Positions 31,910 through 42,276 are shown, counted from the stretch's first letter. The stretch: 64,000 nt of DNA from Candidatus Prevotella equi (GCA_018065145.1 JAGHTW010000106.1:1-64000); one strand, 5' to 3'. A program made the numbers and translations. Notes: generated by a model not told the origin, from the letters alone.

Positions 31910-32905
31910 TCAAGGTACCTCCACCTTATTTATTATTTGGCTTACGATATTCTCAGCAGTGATATTATTAGCCTCTGCTTCGTATGACAGTCCAATACGA
32001 TGGCGTAGCACATCATGAGCAACAGCACGCACATCTTCCGGCACTACATATCCTCTGCGCTTGATGAAGGCGTAAGCCCTTGCAGCCTTGGCAAGGTTGA
32101 TAGAAGCACGAGGTGAAGCTCCAAAGGTAATCATTGCCTTCAATTCTCCGAGACCATACTGATCAGGATAGCGTGTAGCAAAAACCATATCAGCGATATA
32201 CTGCTCTATCTTTTCGTCAATATATACCTGTCGAACCACCTCTCTTGCCTTGATTATCTCTTCTGCACTACTTACAGGCAGTATCTCAGGCAATGAACCC
32301 GCAAGGTTCTCACGCATAATCTTCTTCTCCTCTTCTATAGTAGGATATCCTATCACCACCTTCAACATGAAACGGTCCATCTGTGCTTCTGGCAGAGGAT
32401 AAGTTCCTTCCTGTTCTACTGGGTTCTGAGTTGCCATAACAAGGAATGGCTTAGGCAATGCGAAGGTATCATCACCTATTGTCACCTGATGCTCTTGCAT
32501 AGCCTCAAGCAATGCTGACTGTACCTTTGCAGGAGCACGGTTTATCTCATCGGCAAGGACGAAATTAGCGAATACCGGTCCTTTCTTCACCTGAAACACC
32601 TCTTCCTTCTGTGAGTATATCATTGTTCCTACAACGTCAGCTGGCAAGAGATCAGGAGTAAACTGTATTCTACTGAACTGTCCGTCAATAAGGCTTGACA
32701 GCGTTTTGATAGCAAGGGTCTTTGCAAGACCAGGAACGCCTTCAAGCAATATATGTCCATCACTTAGCAAACCTATGAGCAATGACTCTACCAAGTGCTT
32801 CTGTCCTACTATCACGCGGTCCATTCCCGTGGTAAGATTGGTCACGAAATTACTGTTTTGCTCAATCAGAGCATTCAGTTCTCTTATGTCTATTGACTGT
32901 GCCAT
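31910..32905 (-). CDS. MoxR-family AAA+ ATPase
   Basis: LLEGVPGLAKTLAIKTL Walker A; LADEINRAPAKVQSALLEAMQE. Confidence 0.95.
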   Translation of the reverse strand: MAQSIDIRELNALIEQNSNFVTNLTTGMDRVIVGQKHLVESLLIGLLSDGHILLEGVPGLAKTLAIKTLSSLIDGQFSRIQFTPDLLPADVVGTMIYSQKEEVFQVKKGPVFANFVLADEINRAPAKVQSALLEAMQEHQVTIGDDTFALPKPFLVMATQNPVEQEGTYPLPEAQMDRFMLKVVIGYPTIEEEKKIMRENLAGSLPEILPVSSAEEIIKAREVVRQVYIDEKIEQYIADMVFATRYPDQYGLGELKAMITFGASPRASINLAKAARAYAFIKRRGYVVPEDVRAVAHDVLRHRIGLSYEAEANNITAENIVSQIINKVEVP

Positions 32906-32942
32906 GTGTATAATTTGTTTATATTTTTATCAAAATGCAGCG

Positions 32943-32974
32943 CAAAGTTACACATTTTTCTTGCTTTGTGCAAG
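32943..32974 (-). promoter_or_regulatory. Bacteroides-type promoter for the moxR-bat operon
   Basis: Minus-strand TAACTTTG (32943-32950) with CTTG -33-like element at 32971-32974, spacer 20. Confidence 0.55.
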
Positions 32975-33027
32975 CATGAAACAAAAAATTACACTTTATT
33001 AAATAAAATTAAAGCATCATTTTTCTT

Positions 33028-33056
33028 GCTTAACAGTATATTTTTTTATAACTTTG
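33028..33056 (+). promoter_or_regulatory. -7 box upstream of the C10 peptidase
   Basis: TAACTTTG at 33049-33056, with a CTTG -33-like element about 20 nt upstream. Confidence 0.5.
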
Positions 33057-33108
33057 CAACCAAGAAGAAGAAATATACTACTTCTTTGTAAACAAACACG
33101 ACAATAAT

Positions 33109-35139
33109 ATGAACAAACCATTAATTCACTTTTTTCTCATTTGCCTTACGCTCATCACTGTTGGTAACGTTTCTGCACGACAGCTTTCTGTTAATGAAGC
33201 GATAGCGCGAACTAATGCTGGTACAAGCGGAGCAAAGGGACATCATCCTTCTGTCATAGACGGTAAGCTTTGTTACACATCTTCCGATACCAATGGCAAC
33301 CTTTTCTATGTGATAAACAAAACAAACGGAGGCTTTATCATTGCCTCTGCCGATGATCTGGCACCCGCATTACTCGCTTACGGCGATGGAACATTTGACG
33401 CGAACAACATTCCTGAGCCAACAAAAGCATGGCTTGAGAATTATGCCGCCATCATCAGTAATGCTATTTCTACAGGCAAAACGATTACTATGGTTAATGA
33501 TTTACCATCCACACCAGTAGAACCTCTCATAAAGACTGCATGGGGACAGAGCAAACCATACAACAACGACTGTCCTATCATAGACGGACAACATGCTTTG
33601 ACAGGATGTGTACCATTGGCAACAACGGCTCTCATGCATTACCACAAGGTGGGCAATTTCAATTGGAATGACATGAGGGACTATTATGGTTATGCCTACG
33701 TTGAGAAATATAATGATTACAGATACAATGAATATTCCGATGATGAAGAAGGATTGCTTGATCTTACGCGAATAGTACACGAGATAGGCGAAGGCATCGG
33801 TGCCGTTTATGGAATATCAGCCACTGGTGGACGTACCGACGGCGCAATAGGATACATTTGTCAGAACTACGGCTATGACAAGGGTGCGGAGACATTCCGC
33901 AAGGAGATATATAGCGACAAGGAGTGGCAGATGCTTATTCTCGAAGAACTTTACAATGCACGTCCCGTAATATATTCAGGAACAAGCAGCACTGTCGGTG
34001 GACACACATTTATATGCGACGGCTATGACGGAAACGGATTCTTCCATATGAACTGGGGATGGACAGGACAAAGCAATGCATACTATGCTGTCATTGGCGA
34101 CAATGCCGTTTTCCCTGATAAATCTGTTCCTTCCGGTTTCCTTGAAAATCAAGAGATAATAACAAAAATACAGCGCAACAAGGGCACAAGAGACTATATC
34201 TTCAAGATTACGCACTCTCAATACGAGACATTCACCGACAATACATTTACCAAACAATCAACAACCTTCACTCAAGGTAGTCCTATATATGTAAATGCCT
34301 CTATATTCAATGGTAATATCGTTGACAATAATATATGCATAGCAGCAAAATTCACAAACACAGAGACTGGCGATGTGTTCTATTCTTTGATTGCCAACAA
34401 CTTATTACTACGCCCAAGCGAATTCTTCCGTAATTTCAGCATAAAAACCAGTGATATACTAATAAACGGTTCATATAAGATATCTTTCATATACAAAAAG
34501 CAGGAGCAGAACTTGTCTCCTGATCAATGGCAGGTAATGCCAGAACCTTACGGCGTAGAGGCTCCAGTAGTTGAAATCACAGGCATAGACAAAGAACCTG
34601 CATTCATTCTTACTAAGCCTGCATACATCACACGTGAAGACAATCTCACGACTCTTGATGACATTCAATTACACTGTCAGATCAAAGCTCTTTCAGATGT
34701 AAGTAACAAGATGATCATAGCTTTCATCTATCCAGCTGAAGGTGGCAGTAGTTTAACATATTTCCAGTATAACCTAAAGAAAGCTAACAAAAACCAGATT
34801 ATAGACATTAACATCCCTGTTAACTCAAAGGACAATCTGGAAGAAGGAAAGACATATCTCGTAGATATAATGGATTATTACGAAAGCTCTTATCTCACTC
34901 CAAGCCTCTATGTCCCAAGTGAATTCAAAATCGTCAGCAAAGAATTCTTCAACCGTTTGCCTGGTGATGCCAACGACGATGGCATTGTGACAATAGCAGA
35001 TGCTAACCTCGTCATGAACTACATTCTTGGCAATGTATCCGAATCCGGCATCAATAAGACCAATGCTGACATTGACAATAACGGCATCATAGACAAGGTA
35101 GATGCTGACATGATTATCGAGAAATATCTCTTCGAATAA
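33109..35139 (+). CDS. secreted C10-family (streptopain-like) cysteine peptidase with C-terminal dockerin-like repeats
   Basis: Catalytic region HALTGCVPLATTALMHYH and GGHTFICDGYDGNGFFHMNWGWTG; C-terminal GDANDDGIVTIADANLVMNYIL ... ADIDNNGIIDKVDADMIIEKYL. Confidence 0.88.
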   Translation: MNKPLIHFFLICLTLITVGNVSARQLSVNEAIARTNAGTSGAKGHHPSVIDGKLCYTSSDTNGNLFYVINKTNGGFIIASADDLAPALLAYGDGTFDANNIPEPTKAWLENYAAIISNAISTGKTITMVNDLPSTPVEPLIKTAWGQSKPYNNDCPIIDGQHALTGCVPLATTALMHYHKVGNFNWNDMRDYYGYAYVEKYNDYRYNEYSDDEEGLLDLTRIVHEIGEGIGAVYGISATGGRTDGAIGYICQNYGYDKGAETFRKEIYSDKEWQMLILEELYNARPVIYSGTSSTVGGHTFICDGYDGNGFFHMNWGWTGQSNAYYAVIGDNAVFPDKSVPSGFLENQEIITKIQRNKGTRDYIFKITHSQYETFTDNTFTKQSTTFTQGSPIYVNASIFNGNIVDNNICIAAKFTNTETGDVFYSLIANNLLLRPSEFFRNFSIKTSDILINGSYKISFIYKKQEQNLSPDQWQVMPEPYGVEAPVVEITGIDKEPAFILTKPAYITREDNLTTLDDIQLHCQIKALSDVSNKMIIAFIYPAEGGSSLTYFQYNLKKANKNQIIDINIPVNSKDNLEEGKTYLVDIMDYYESSYLTPSLYVPSEFKIVSKEFFNRLPGDANDDGIVTIADANLVMNYILGNVSESGINKTNADIDNNGIIDKVDADMIIEKYLFE

Positions 35140-35163
35140 CTATCCAAGAAAAAAAGATACGAT

Positions 35164-35598
35164 ATGACCAAGAAAACATATAATGACATTCCTAATGGAT
35201 ATTCTGTATGCGAGCATAACACTTGCCCATTGGCAGATTCTTGCCTTCACCAGATAGCATATAGACAATTGAAGGAAACGGATGAGTTTCTGAGATTGAT
35301 TAACCCGTGTCGTTGTAGTCAGTCGAATGACTGTCAATACTACCGCAACAGCGCACCAATAACCTACGCACGAGGATTCACAAACTTCCAGAAACTGATG
35401 TTCCCTCAGCAGTATAAGGAGTTTATGGCTCTCTGCATCAATCACTGGAGCCGCAACCCATACTTCGAACGAAGACGCGGTGACTACCCTCTCCCTCCTT
35501 CAGAACAAGACTTCATACTCCAAGCACTTAAGAAATGCGGAGTGACAGATTCACTACAGTTTGACCGTTACGAAGAGTTAATAAACTGGTACGATTAA
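35164..35598 (+). CDS. DUF6078-like small Cys-rich protein
   Basis: 144 aa; CEHNTCPLADSC and PCRCSQSNDC clusters; family name from memory. Confidence 0.6.
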   Translation: MTKKTYNDIPNGYSVCEHNTCPLADSCLHQIAYRQLKETDEFLRLINPCRCSQSNDCQYYRNSAPITYARGFTNFQKLMFPQQYKEFMALCINHWSRNPYFERRRGDYPLPPSEQDFILQALKKCGVTDSLQFDRYEELINWYD

Positions 35599-35604
35599 GA
35601 TAGG

Positions 35605-35706
35605 CCCCCAGTACTTAGCCCAAGTACTGGGGTAATCTTATCCAAGTACTGTAGTAATCGTGCCCAAGTACTGGAGTAATCCTTATAAAGTACTGAGGTC
35701 GATAAG
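35605..35706 (-). repeat. 22-bp tandem array (4 units) led by an inverted copy, between convergent DUF6078 and htrA
   Basis: Units at 35619, 35641, 35663, 35685 (CCCAAGTACTGGGGTAATCTTA / TCCAAGTACTGTAGTAATCGTG / CCCAAGTACTGGAGTAATCCTT / ATAAAGTACTGAGGTCGATAAG); inverted CCCCAGTACTT at 35606-35616 pairs with AAGTACTGGGG at 35622-35632. Confidence 0.9.
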
Positions 35707-35716
35707 AAAAAAAACA

Positions 35717-35755
35717 AAAAAAAATCGCAAGCCTAATTTTGACTTGCGATTTTTA
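35717..35755. terminator. terminator hairpin between DUF6078 and htrA
   Basis: AAAAATCGCAAG-cctaattttga-CTTGCGATTTTT. Confidence 0.9.
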
Positions 35756-35770
35756 TTTGGAATGTTTGTT

Positions 35771-37228
35771 TTACTTAGATTCTTCGAGTGGTACAGCGAA
35801 GTAACCCTTCTTACCCGTAGGATATACACCCTTGATATAAAGAACAGGATCCTTGCTCTTGCTTGCAGCCTTAACTGCTTCATTGAGATCCGAAAGAGTC
35901 TTCATTGACTCATCATTTACAGCCTGAATGACAAATCCTGCTGGCACACCAGAGTCGCGCAACTTACCTGCATTGACCTTGGTAATCTTCAGTCCGTACT
36001 TGATATCAAGTTCTGTCTTCTCCTTTTCATTCACCTCTCTGATAACTGCTCCAAGCACATCAAGGTCACTATCCTTTATCACCTTCGTATTGCCCTGCTC
36101 GTTCTTGAGCGTAACAACAACGGTCTTCTTTGACTTCTTGTGGAGATAATTCAGCGTTACCTTATCGCCAGGACGCTTTGTAGCAAGAATCTCCTGCAAT
36201 TCCGCCATCTTTGTTACCTTCTGACCATCAACAGCGGTGATAACGTCGCCCTCTTCCAGTCCGGCATCAGCGGCAGCACCATCATCAATGACCTTTGCTA
36301 TATAAATACCTTCGTTTGTTCCGAGGTCTATCTCCTTACCCTGGTCCTTCTGCACATCAATATACTGTCGTGCGTCCTGTCCCTGTATTCCAATGAGGCC
36401 ACGCTGTACTGTACCATATTCCTTAAGGTCAGCTACAACCTTGTTCATGATAGTTGTAGGGATGGCAAAACCATAGCCGATATTTGAACCTGTTGGCGAT
36501 GTAAGCATAGCATTGATGCCAATAAGTTCACCGCGTGCATTTACGAGTGCGCCACCAGAGTTACCCTGATTGATTGCAGCGTCAGTCTGTATGAAAGCCT
36601 CTACGCCATTGGCACCAAGAGAACGTGCCTTTGCACTTACGATACCTGCTGTGACTGTGGCACGCAGGTTGAGTGGATGACCGATGGCAAGCACCCATTC
36701 GCCCACTTTGATATCATCACTTGATACGACTTTTATACAAGGCAGGTTTGAACCGCTGATCTTGATAAGTGCAAGATCTGTATTCTTGTCGGTACCGATG
36801 ATACGTGCAGAGAACTCGCGATTGTCATTAAGTGTTACCGTCAGTTCGTCAGCTCCTTCAACCACATGGTTGTTTGTTACGATGTAACCATCCTCGCTGA
36901 TAAGCACACCAGAACCAGCTGCTTCCTTCTTTGGCGTCTGAACCTTACGCTTCTGTCCGCCTGGCTGACGCTGTCCAAAGAAACCAAACGGGTCGAACAT
37001 ATCGCCGAAAGGATCTGACTGCACTTCCACTTCCTGTATCTTTGCATTCTGCAAATACTTGATATGAACCACGCAAGGCAATGCTTTCTCTGCTGCGTAA
37101 GAGAGGTCAACAGGCTGTCCTGCTATTGCTGCTGGTTGAGCTGCTCTGGCAGTATAATATGCCGTCGTAGAGAAGGCAAGTGATACGACACATAATGCCG
37201 AAAAGAGATAATGTGACAAGTTTTTCAT
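35771..37228 (-). CDS. htrA: Do-family serine endopeptidase (DegP/HtrA), two PDZ-like regions
   Basis: Triad motifs TNNHVVEGAD, KNTDLALIKI, NQGNSGGALVN; PDZ regions. Confidence 0.95.
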   Translation of the reverse strand: MKNLSHYLFSALCVVSLAFSTTAYYTARAAQPAAIAGQPVDLSYAAEKALPCVVHIKYLQNAKIQEVEVQSDPFGDMFDPFGFFGQRQPGGQKRKVQTPKKEAAGSGVLISEDGYIVTNNHVVEGADELTVTLNDNREFSARIIGTDKNTDLALIKISGSNLPCIKVVSSDDIKVGEWVLAIGHPLNLRATVTAGIVSAKARSLGANGVEAFIQTDAAINQGNSGGALVNARGELIGINAMLTSPTGSNIGYGFAIPTTIMNKVVADLKEYGTVQRGLIGIQGQDARQYIDVQKDQGKEIDLGTNEGIYIAKVIDDGAAADAGLEEGDVITAVDGQKVTKMAELQEILATKRPGDKVTLNYLHKKSKKTVVVTLKNEQGNTKVIKDSDLDVLGAVIREVNEKEKTELDIKYGLKITKVNAGKLRDSGVPAGFVIQAVNDESMKTLSDLNEAVKAASKSKDPVLYIKGVYPTGKKGYFAVPLEESK

Positions 37229-37275
37229 TTTATCATATAAGTTTTTATAATTACGATATTCATGATTTTCGCATG

Positions 37276-37316
37276 CAAAATTACACGAAAAGTATCGTAA
37301 TCGATAATTTTCGTGT
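37276..37316 (-). promoter_or_regulatory. htrA upstream -7-like box overlapped by a 34-bp imperfect dyad
   Basis: Minus-strand TAATTTTG (37276-37283); dyad ACACGAAAAGTATCGTA|ATCGATAATTTTCGTGT (37283-37316), 14 of 17 pairs complementary. Confidence 0.6.
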
Positions 37317-37384
37317 ATTTTTTTTACATTTGTTATAATTTTAACCCTTATTCTTAACGCGTCTTTATCTTTGACAGACGTTGT

Positions 37385-38986
37385 TTAAGAGTTTTTTACT
37401 GCTTGAACGTATTCTGCTACCATGTCAGCGGCACGTTCTCCATCGACGCCAGCAGACACGATACCTCCTGCATATCCTGCACCTTCACCCGCAGGGAAGA
37501 GTCCATGCACGATGATGTGTTGCAGTGTTTCATTGTCTCGGGTTATACGCACTGGTGAGGAGGTTCTTGTCTCTACACCAATCATCAAAGCTTCGTTGGT
37601 GAGAAATCCCTTACGTTGTTTACCAAAAAATCGGAAGCCTTCCTGTAATCGATGTGATATCTCCTTTGGCATCCAGAAATGCAATGGTGAGGCAATGACA
37701 CCTGGCGCATAGCTGCTACGAGGCACATCGTGTGACAATCGACCATTGACAAAATCTGCCATTCTCTGAGCTGGTGCCGTTTGCTTCATGTTACCTTGTT
37801 GCCAACACATTCTCTCCAAAGTCTCTTGATATCGCATCATAGCAAGCGCTGGCATTTCGCCATCCTCTATGTTGATGTCCTCAGGACGCACCTCAACAAC
37901 CATTCCTGAATTAGACCACTGTCCACCACGATCGCTTGGACTCATACCATTGACAACTATCTGTTCTTTACCTGTTGCTGCTGGTATGACAAAGCCTCCA
38001 GGACACATACAGAATGAATAGACTCCACGTCCATCTACCTGTGTTACGAAGGAGTATTCAGCAGCAGGGAGATACTGTCCCCTACCCTTTGGACTATGAT
38101 ACTGTATTTGATCTATAAGATGTGACGGATGTTCCAGTCGCACACCGACTGCTATTCCCTTTGCCTCAATGTCTATTCCCTCGTTGGCAAGATAGTGATA
38201 AACATCGCGGGCACTGTGTCCCGTAGCGAGAATAACAGGTGCTGCGCCACTGTTAGGGAATCGCAACTGTTTGCCAGTAGTAAGTTCAACAGCCTCTATT
38301 CCTTCCACCTTATTATTATATTTAAGAAGACGCGTCATCTTGGTTTGGAAATGCACCTCACCACCAGAGGCAATAATCTGGTTGCGCATATTCTCTATGA
38401 CACGTGGTAGTTTGTCTGTACCGATATGCGGATGTGCATCAGCAAGGATGCTAGTTGAAGCACCATGCTGACAAAAGACATTGAGAATTTTTTCTATGCT
38501 GCCCCTCTTCTTGCTTCTAGTATATAGTTTTCCATCACTATATGCTCCAGCTCCGCCTTCGCCGAAACAATAGTTGCTTTCCTCATCCACACGCTGTGCT
38601 GATTTGATGAGAGCCAAGTCTTTCTTTCTCTCTCTCACATCCTTACCTCTCTCAATGACAATTGGCTTTAGACCACGCTCTATCAGTCGCAATGCAGCAA
38701 AGAGTCCACAAGGACCCTCGCCCACGACGATAACAGGACTAGCATTGCTAACATCGGGATAGTCGGTCTTGAGGTATGCTTCATCGGAAGGTTCCTCGTT
38801 GATGTAAATTCGTAGCGTAAGGTTGACAAAGACTTGTCGTTGACGAGCATCGATGCTTTTCTTCAAAACACGCACATGATTGATAGTACGCACGTCTGCA
38901 GACAATTCTCTGCTAACATATTGTTTTATGTTTTGTTCATTGTATGCCACCTGGGGCATTACACGTAACTGTAATTCCTTTATCAT
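37385..38986 (-). CDS. FAD-dependent oxidoreductase
   Basis: PVIVVGEGPCGLFAALRLIERGLKPIVIERG FAD-binding motif; VILATGHSARD; C-terminal PAGEGAGYAGGIVSAGVDGERAADMV. Confidence 0.88.
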   Translation of the reverse strand: MIKELQLRVMPQVAYNEQNIKQYVSRELSADVRTINHVRVLKKSIDARQRQVFVNLTLRIYINEEPSDEAYLKTDYPDVSNASPVIVVGEGPCGLFAALRLIERGLKPIVIERGKDVRERKKDLALIKSAQRVDEESNYCFGEGGAGAYSDGKLYTRSKKRGSIEKILNVFCQHGASTSILADAHPHIGTDKLPRVIENMRNQIIASGGEVHFQTKMTRLLKYNNKVEGIEAVELTTGKQLRFPNSGAAPVILATGHSARDVYHYLANEGIDIEAKGIAVGVRLEHPSHLIDQIQYHSPKGRGQYLPAAEYSFVTQVDGRGVYSFCMCPGGFVIPAATGKEQIVVNGMSPSDRGGQWSNSGMVVEVRPEDINIEDGEMPALAMMRYQETLERMCWQQGNMKQTAPAQRMADFVNGRLSHDVPRSSYAPGVIASPLHFWMPKEISHRLQEGFRFFGKQRKGFLTNEALMIGVETRTSSPVRITRDNETLQHIIVHGLFPAGEGAGYAGGIVSAGVDGERAADMVAEYVQAVKNS

Positions 38987-38994
38987 AACAGTTG

Positions 38995-39002
38995 CAAAGG
39001 TA
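38995..39002 (-). promoter_or_regulatory. -7-like box upstream of the FAD oxidoreductase
   Basis: Minus-strand TACCTTTG (CAAAGGTA on plus). Confidence 0.45.
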
Positions 39003-39098
39003 CAACATTTTCCTTAAACACCCAAAACTTTGGCAATCAAATCTTATTGGCACAGTTATTGTTAGATGGAGATTATCAAATATAAACATTTTATAAAA

Positions 39099-39668
39099 AT
39101 GAAAAAAGAAGATATAAACACAGTAGAGAATGAAGAGAGCGTTGAGCAGATTGTAGAAAACACAGAAGAGGCAGCGCAGACAAATACAGAAACAGAAGAA
39201 AAGGTAGAAGAGACAGAACCTGTTGACCCTCTTGAGGCTGCAAAGGCCGAGATAGAGGAACTGAAGAAGCAGGCTCTTTATAAGCAGGCGGAGTTTGAAA
39301 ACTACCGCAAACGCACTATCAAAGAGAAGGCTGACCTGATTCTTGCCGGTGGTGAAAAAACCATCACAGCCATACTACCTATACTTGACGACTTTGAGCG
39401 CGCCATGGCGGACAAGAGCGAAGACCCCACTGCAATACGCGAAGGTATGCAACTAATTTTCAACAAGTTCACAAAGACACTCGAAAGTCTTGGCGTAAAG
39501 AAGATAGAAACACAGGATGCTGATTTTAACGTTGACTTCCACGAATCTATAGCTCTCGTACCAGGAATGGGTGACGACAAGAAGGGCAAGGTAATAGACT
39601 GCGTACAAACAGGCTACACACTCAACGACAAGGTCATCCGCTACGCAAAGGTAGCTGTAGGACAGTAA
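39099..39668 (+). CDS. grpE: nucleotide exchange factor GrpE
   Basis: QAEFENYRKRTIKEKADLI; FNVDFHESIALVPG; followed by dnaJ. Start chosen at MKKEDI (ORF track starts at 39066). Confidence 0.95.
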   Translation: MKKEDINTVENEESVEQIVENTEEAAQTNTETEEKVEETEPVDPLEAAKAEIEELKKQALYKQAEFENYRKRTIKEKADLILAGGEKTITAILPILDDFERAMADKSEDPTAIREGMQLIFNKFTKTLESLGVKKIETQDADFNVDFHESIALVPGMGDDKKGKVIDCVQTGYTLNDKVIRYAKVAVGQ

Positions 39669-39708
39669 TATAATTCATAAATCATAACGCATAATTCATT
39701 AGTTGATT

Positions 39709-40893
39709 ATGGCTAAAAGAGACTACTACGAGGTGCTTGGCGTTGACAAAAAAGCCAGTACAGCAGACATAAAGAAGGCTTATCGTAAGATTGCCATCAA
39801 GTATCACCCTGATCGCCAAGGCGACAAGAGTGATGCAGAAAAAAAAGAAGCAGAGGAGAAATTCAAGGAGGCAGCAGAAGCGTATTCTGTCCTCTCCGAT
39901 GACCAGAAGCGCCAGCAATATGACCAATTTGGTTTTGACGGTCCTGGAGGATTCGGTGGAGCTGGTGGCTTTGGCGGATTCGGCGGAGCAGGCGGATTCT
40001 CTATGGATGACATCTTCTCTATGTTCGGCGATGTCTTCGGTGGCAGAGGCGGTTTTGGCGGCGGTTTTGGCGGTGGTTCAAGAGGACAGCAGGTACATCG
40101 CGGCTCTGACCTTCGCCTAAAAGTACGACTGAACCTACAAGAGGTAGCTACAGGCGTGACAAAGAAATTCAAGGTCCGCAAGGATGTCACATGTAGCTGC
40201 TGTCATGGATCTGGTGCCGCCGATGGTAGCGGAACGGAGACTTGTTCTACATGCCACGGCTCTGGCGTTGTCATACGACAGCAGCAGAGTATCTTTGGAA
40301 TGATGCAGACACAGGCAGTATGCCCAACATGCGGCGGTGAAGGCAAGGTTATAAAGAATAAGTGTAAGCAGTGTAACGGTGAAGGCGTTGAACGTGGTGA
40401 GGAAGTTGTTGAGATAAACATCCCTGCTGGCGTACAGGATGGCATGGTTGTCAATGCTCCAGGAAAGGGTAATGCTGGTAAGCGTAATGGTGTCCCTGGC
40501 GACATAAAAGTATTCATAGAAGAAGAACAAAACACTACTTTCATTCGTGATGGTAAAGACTTGATTTACAATCTCCTTCTTGATTTCCCTACAGCAGCAC
40601 TTGGTGGAGAGGTAAACATCCCAACAATTGACAATACCCAACTAAAAGTAAAGATAGAACCTGGTACTCAACCTGGTAAAGTATTGCGTCTTCGTGGCAA
40701 GGGTTTGCCTACTGTTCAGGGTTACGGATACGGTAATGGTGACTTACTTGTCAACATCAGCATTTACGTACCGAAGACACTATCCAAAGACGAGAAGAAA
40801 GCCTTGGAGAAGTTGAAGGATTCTGACAACTTCAAAGGCGACCGAGATACTAAAGACAACATTTTCAGCAAGTTCAGAAGCTATTTCTCATGA
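39709..40893 (+). CDS. dnaJ: chaperone protein DnaJ
   Basis: [18 protein letters not shown] domain; Gly-rich region; four CxxCxGxG-type zinc motifs. Confidence 0.97.
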   Translation: MAKRDYYEVLGVDKKASTADIKKAYRKIAIKYHPDRQGDKSDAEKKEAEEKFKEAAEAYSVLSDDQKRQQYDQFGFDGPGGFGGAGGFGGFGGAGGFSMDDIFSMFGDVFGGRGGFGGGFGGGSRGQQVHRGSDLRLKVRLNLQEVATGVTKKFKVRKDVTCSCCHGSGAADGSGTETCSTCHGSGVVIRQQQSIFGMMQTQAVCPTCGGEGKVIKNKCKQCNGEGVERGEEVVEINIPAGVQDGMVVNAPGKGNAGKRNGVPGDIKVFIEEEQNTTFIRDGKDLIYNLLLDFPTAALGGEVNIPTIDNTQLKVKIEPGTQPGKVLRLRGKGLPTVQGYGYGNGDLLVNISIYVPKTLSKDEKKALEKLKDSDNFKGDRDTKDNIFSKFRSYFS

Positions 40894-42215
40894 ATTACAA
40901 AGAGACTTTAGAATACCTATATAACGCAGCGCCTGCCTTCGAAAAGGTGGGCGCTGGTGCGTATAAGGAAGGTTTGAGCAATACTCTCGCACTAGATGAG
41001 CATTTCGGACATCCGCACAAAAAGTTTAAGACCATACATGTAGCAGGTACAAATGGTAAAGGCAGTACTTCACATACGCTTGCCGCATTATTGCAAGCTG
41101 CTGGTTACAAAGTAGGACTTTACACTTCGCCACATCTTGTTGACTTCAACGAACGAATACGCATAAACGGAGAACCTATAAACCATCAATACGTCATCAA
41201 TTTCGTTGAGCAAGAAAGGCAATTCTTTGAACCCCTATCCCCTTCTTTCTTTGAGCTCACAACTGCTCTCGCATTTAAATATTTCGCAGACAAAGAGGTA
41301 GATATAGCAGTTATAGAGGTTGGTCTCGGTGGACGTTTAGACTGCACGAACATTATTACCCCTATACTATCGATAATCACAAACATTTCTTTTGACCACA
41401 CAGGATTTCTTGGTGACACTTTGGCACAAATAGCGGCGGAAAAAGCCGGTATAATAAAAGAAGGTGTTCCTGTTATCATAGGTGAGGACAACGATGAGAC
41501 TCGCCCAGTTTTCTTAGCAAAGGCAAAAGAGATGCATGCACCAATATTCTTTGCACAGGATTGCCAATATGTCACACAAAGTATTCCTTCTGACAGTTTT
41601 GGCAGACAGTATCACACACGATGTTGGGGTATTCTTGAAGGTGCCCTTGGCGGAGAGTGCCAAGAAAAGAACGTTAACACAATACTAAACACTCTCATTC
41701 CGTTGTCAAAAGCCATGAAAGCTACAGGAATGCCTATTACAATCAATGGAAGAAAGCCAATGGAGTGCTTGAGAATAGCGTTGAAGGAGGTGTGTAGCAT
41801 GACGGGACTCATGGGCCGCTGGCAGAAAATTCAGGAATCACCATTAGTGATATGTGACACAGGACACAATGTGGCGGGATGGGAATACCTTTCAAAGCAG
41901 ATAACAGAAACAATGTCCATAAAAAAGAAGAATGGGGGTGACACACATATCGTTTTCGGAATGGTTGACGACAAGGATATAGAAAGCGTTTTGAAACTAT
42001 TACCAAAGGATGCTAAATATTATTTAACACAAGCCGATACGCACAGAGCAATCAATGTAGATAAACTGCACAAGATGGCAAAAACAAAAGGATTGTCAGG
42101 AAGCACGTATAACTCTGTAAAAGAAGCATATACCGCCGCTATATCAAATACCAAAAAGAATGACTTTATCTTTGTAGGAGGTAGTAGTTACGTTGTAGCA
42201 GATTTCCTATCATAA
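40890..42215 (+). CDS. folC: folylpolyglutamate/dihydrofolate synthase
   Basis: [41 protein letters not shown]; 4-nt overlap with dnaJ. Confidence 0.96.
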   Translation: MNYKETLEYLYNAAPAFEKVGAGAYKEGLSNTLALDEHFGHPHKKFKTIHVAGTNGKGSTSHTLAALLQAAGYKVGLYTSPHLVDFNERIRINGEPINHQYVINFVEQERQFFEPLSPSFFELTTALAFKYFADKEVDIAVIEVGLGGRLDCTNIITPILSIITNISFDHTGFLGDTLAQIAAEKAGIIKEGVPVIIGEDNDETRPVFLAKAKEMHAPIFFAQDCQYVTQSIPSDSFGRQYHTRCWGILEGALGGECQEKNVNTILNTLIPLSKAMKATGMPITINGRKPMECLRIALKEVCSMTGLMGRWQKIQESPLVICDTGHNVAGWEYLSKQITETMSIKKKNGGDTHIVFGMVDDKDIESVLKLLPKDAKYYLTQADTHRAINVDKLHKMAKTKGLSGSTYNSVKEAYTAAISNTKKNDFIFVGGSSYVVADFLS

Positions 42216-42244
42216 AAGAAAAAAGAAAATATAATTGCAATATT

Positions 42245-42276
42245 TTTGGCACTTTCATATATTTTTGCTAACTTTG
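42245..42276 (+). promoter_or_regulatory. Bacteroides-type promoter upstream of purA
   Basis: TTTG (42245-42248), 20 nt spacer, TAACTTTG (42269-42276). Confidence 0.7.

Noticed and set aside
35605-35706. CRISPR array
   Set aside because: Units are contiguous 22-bp direct repeats with no repeat/spacer alternation and no cas genes nearby; the same holds for 58081-58168 and 17899-18003.
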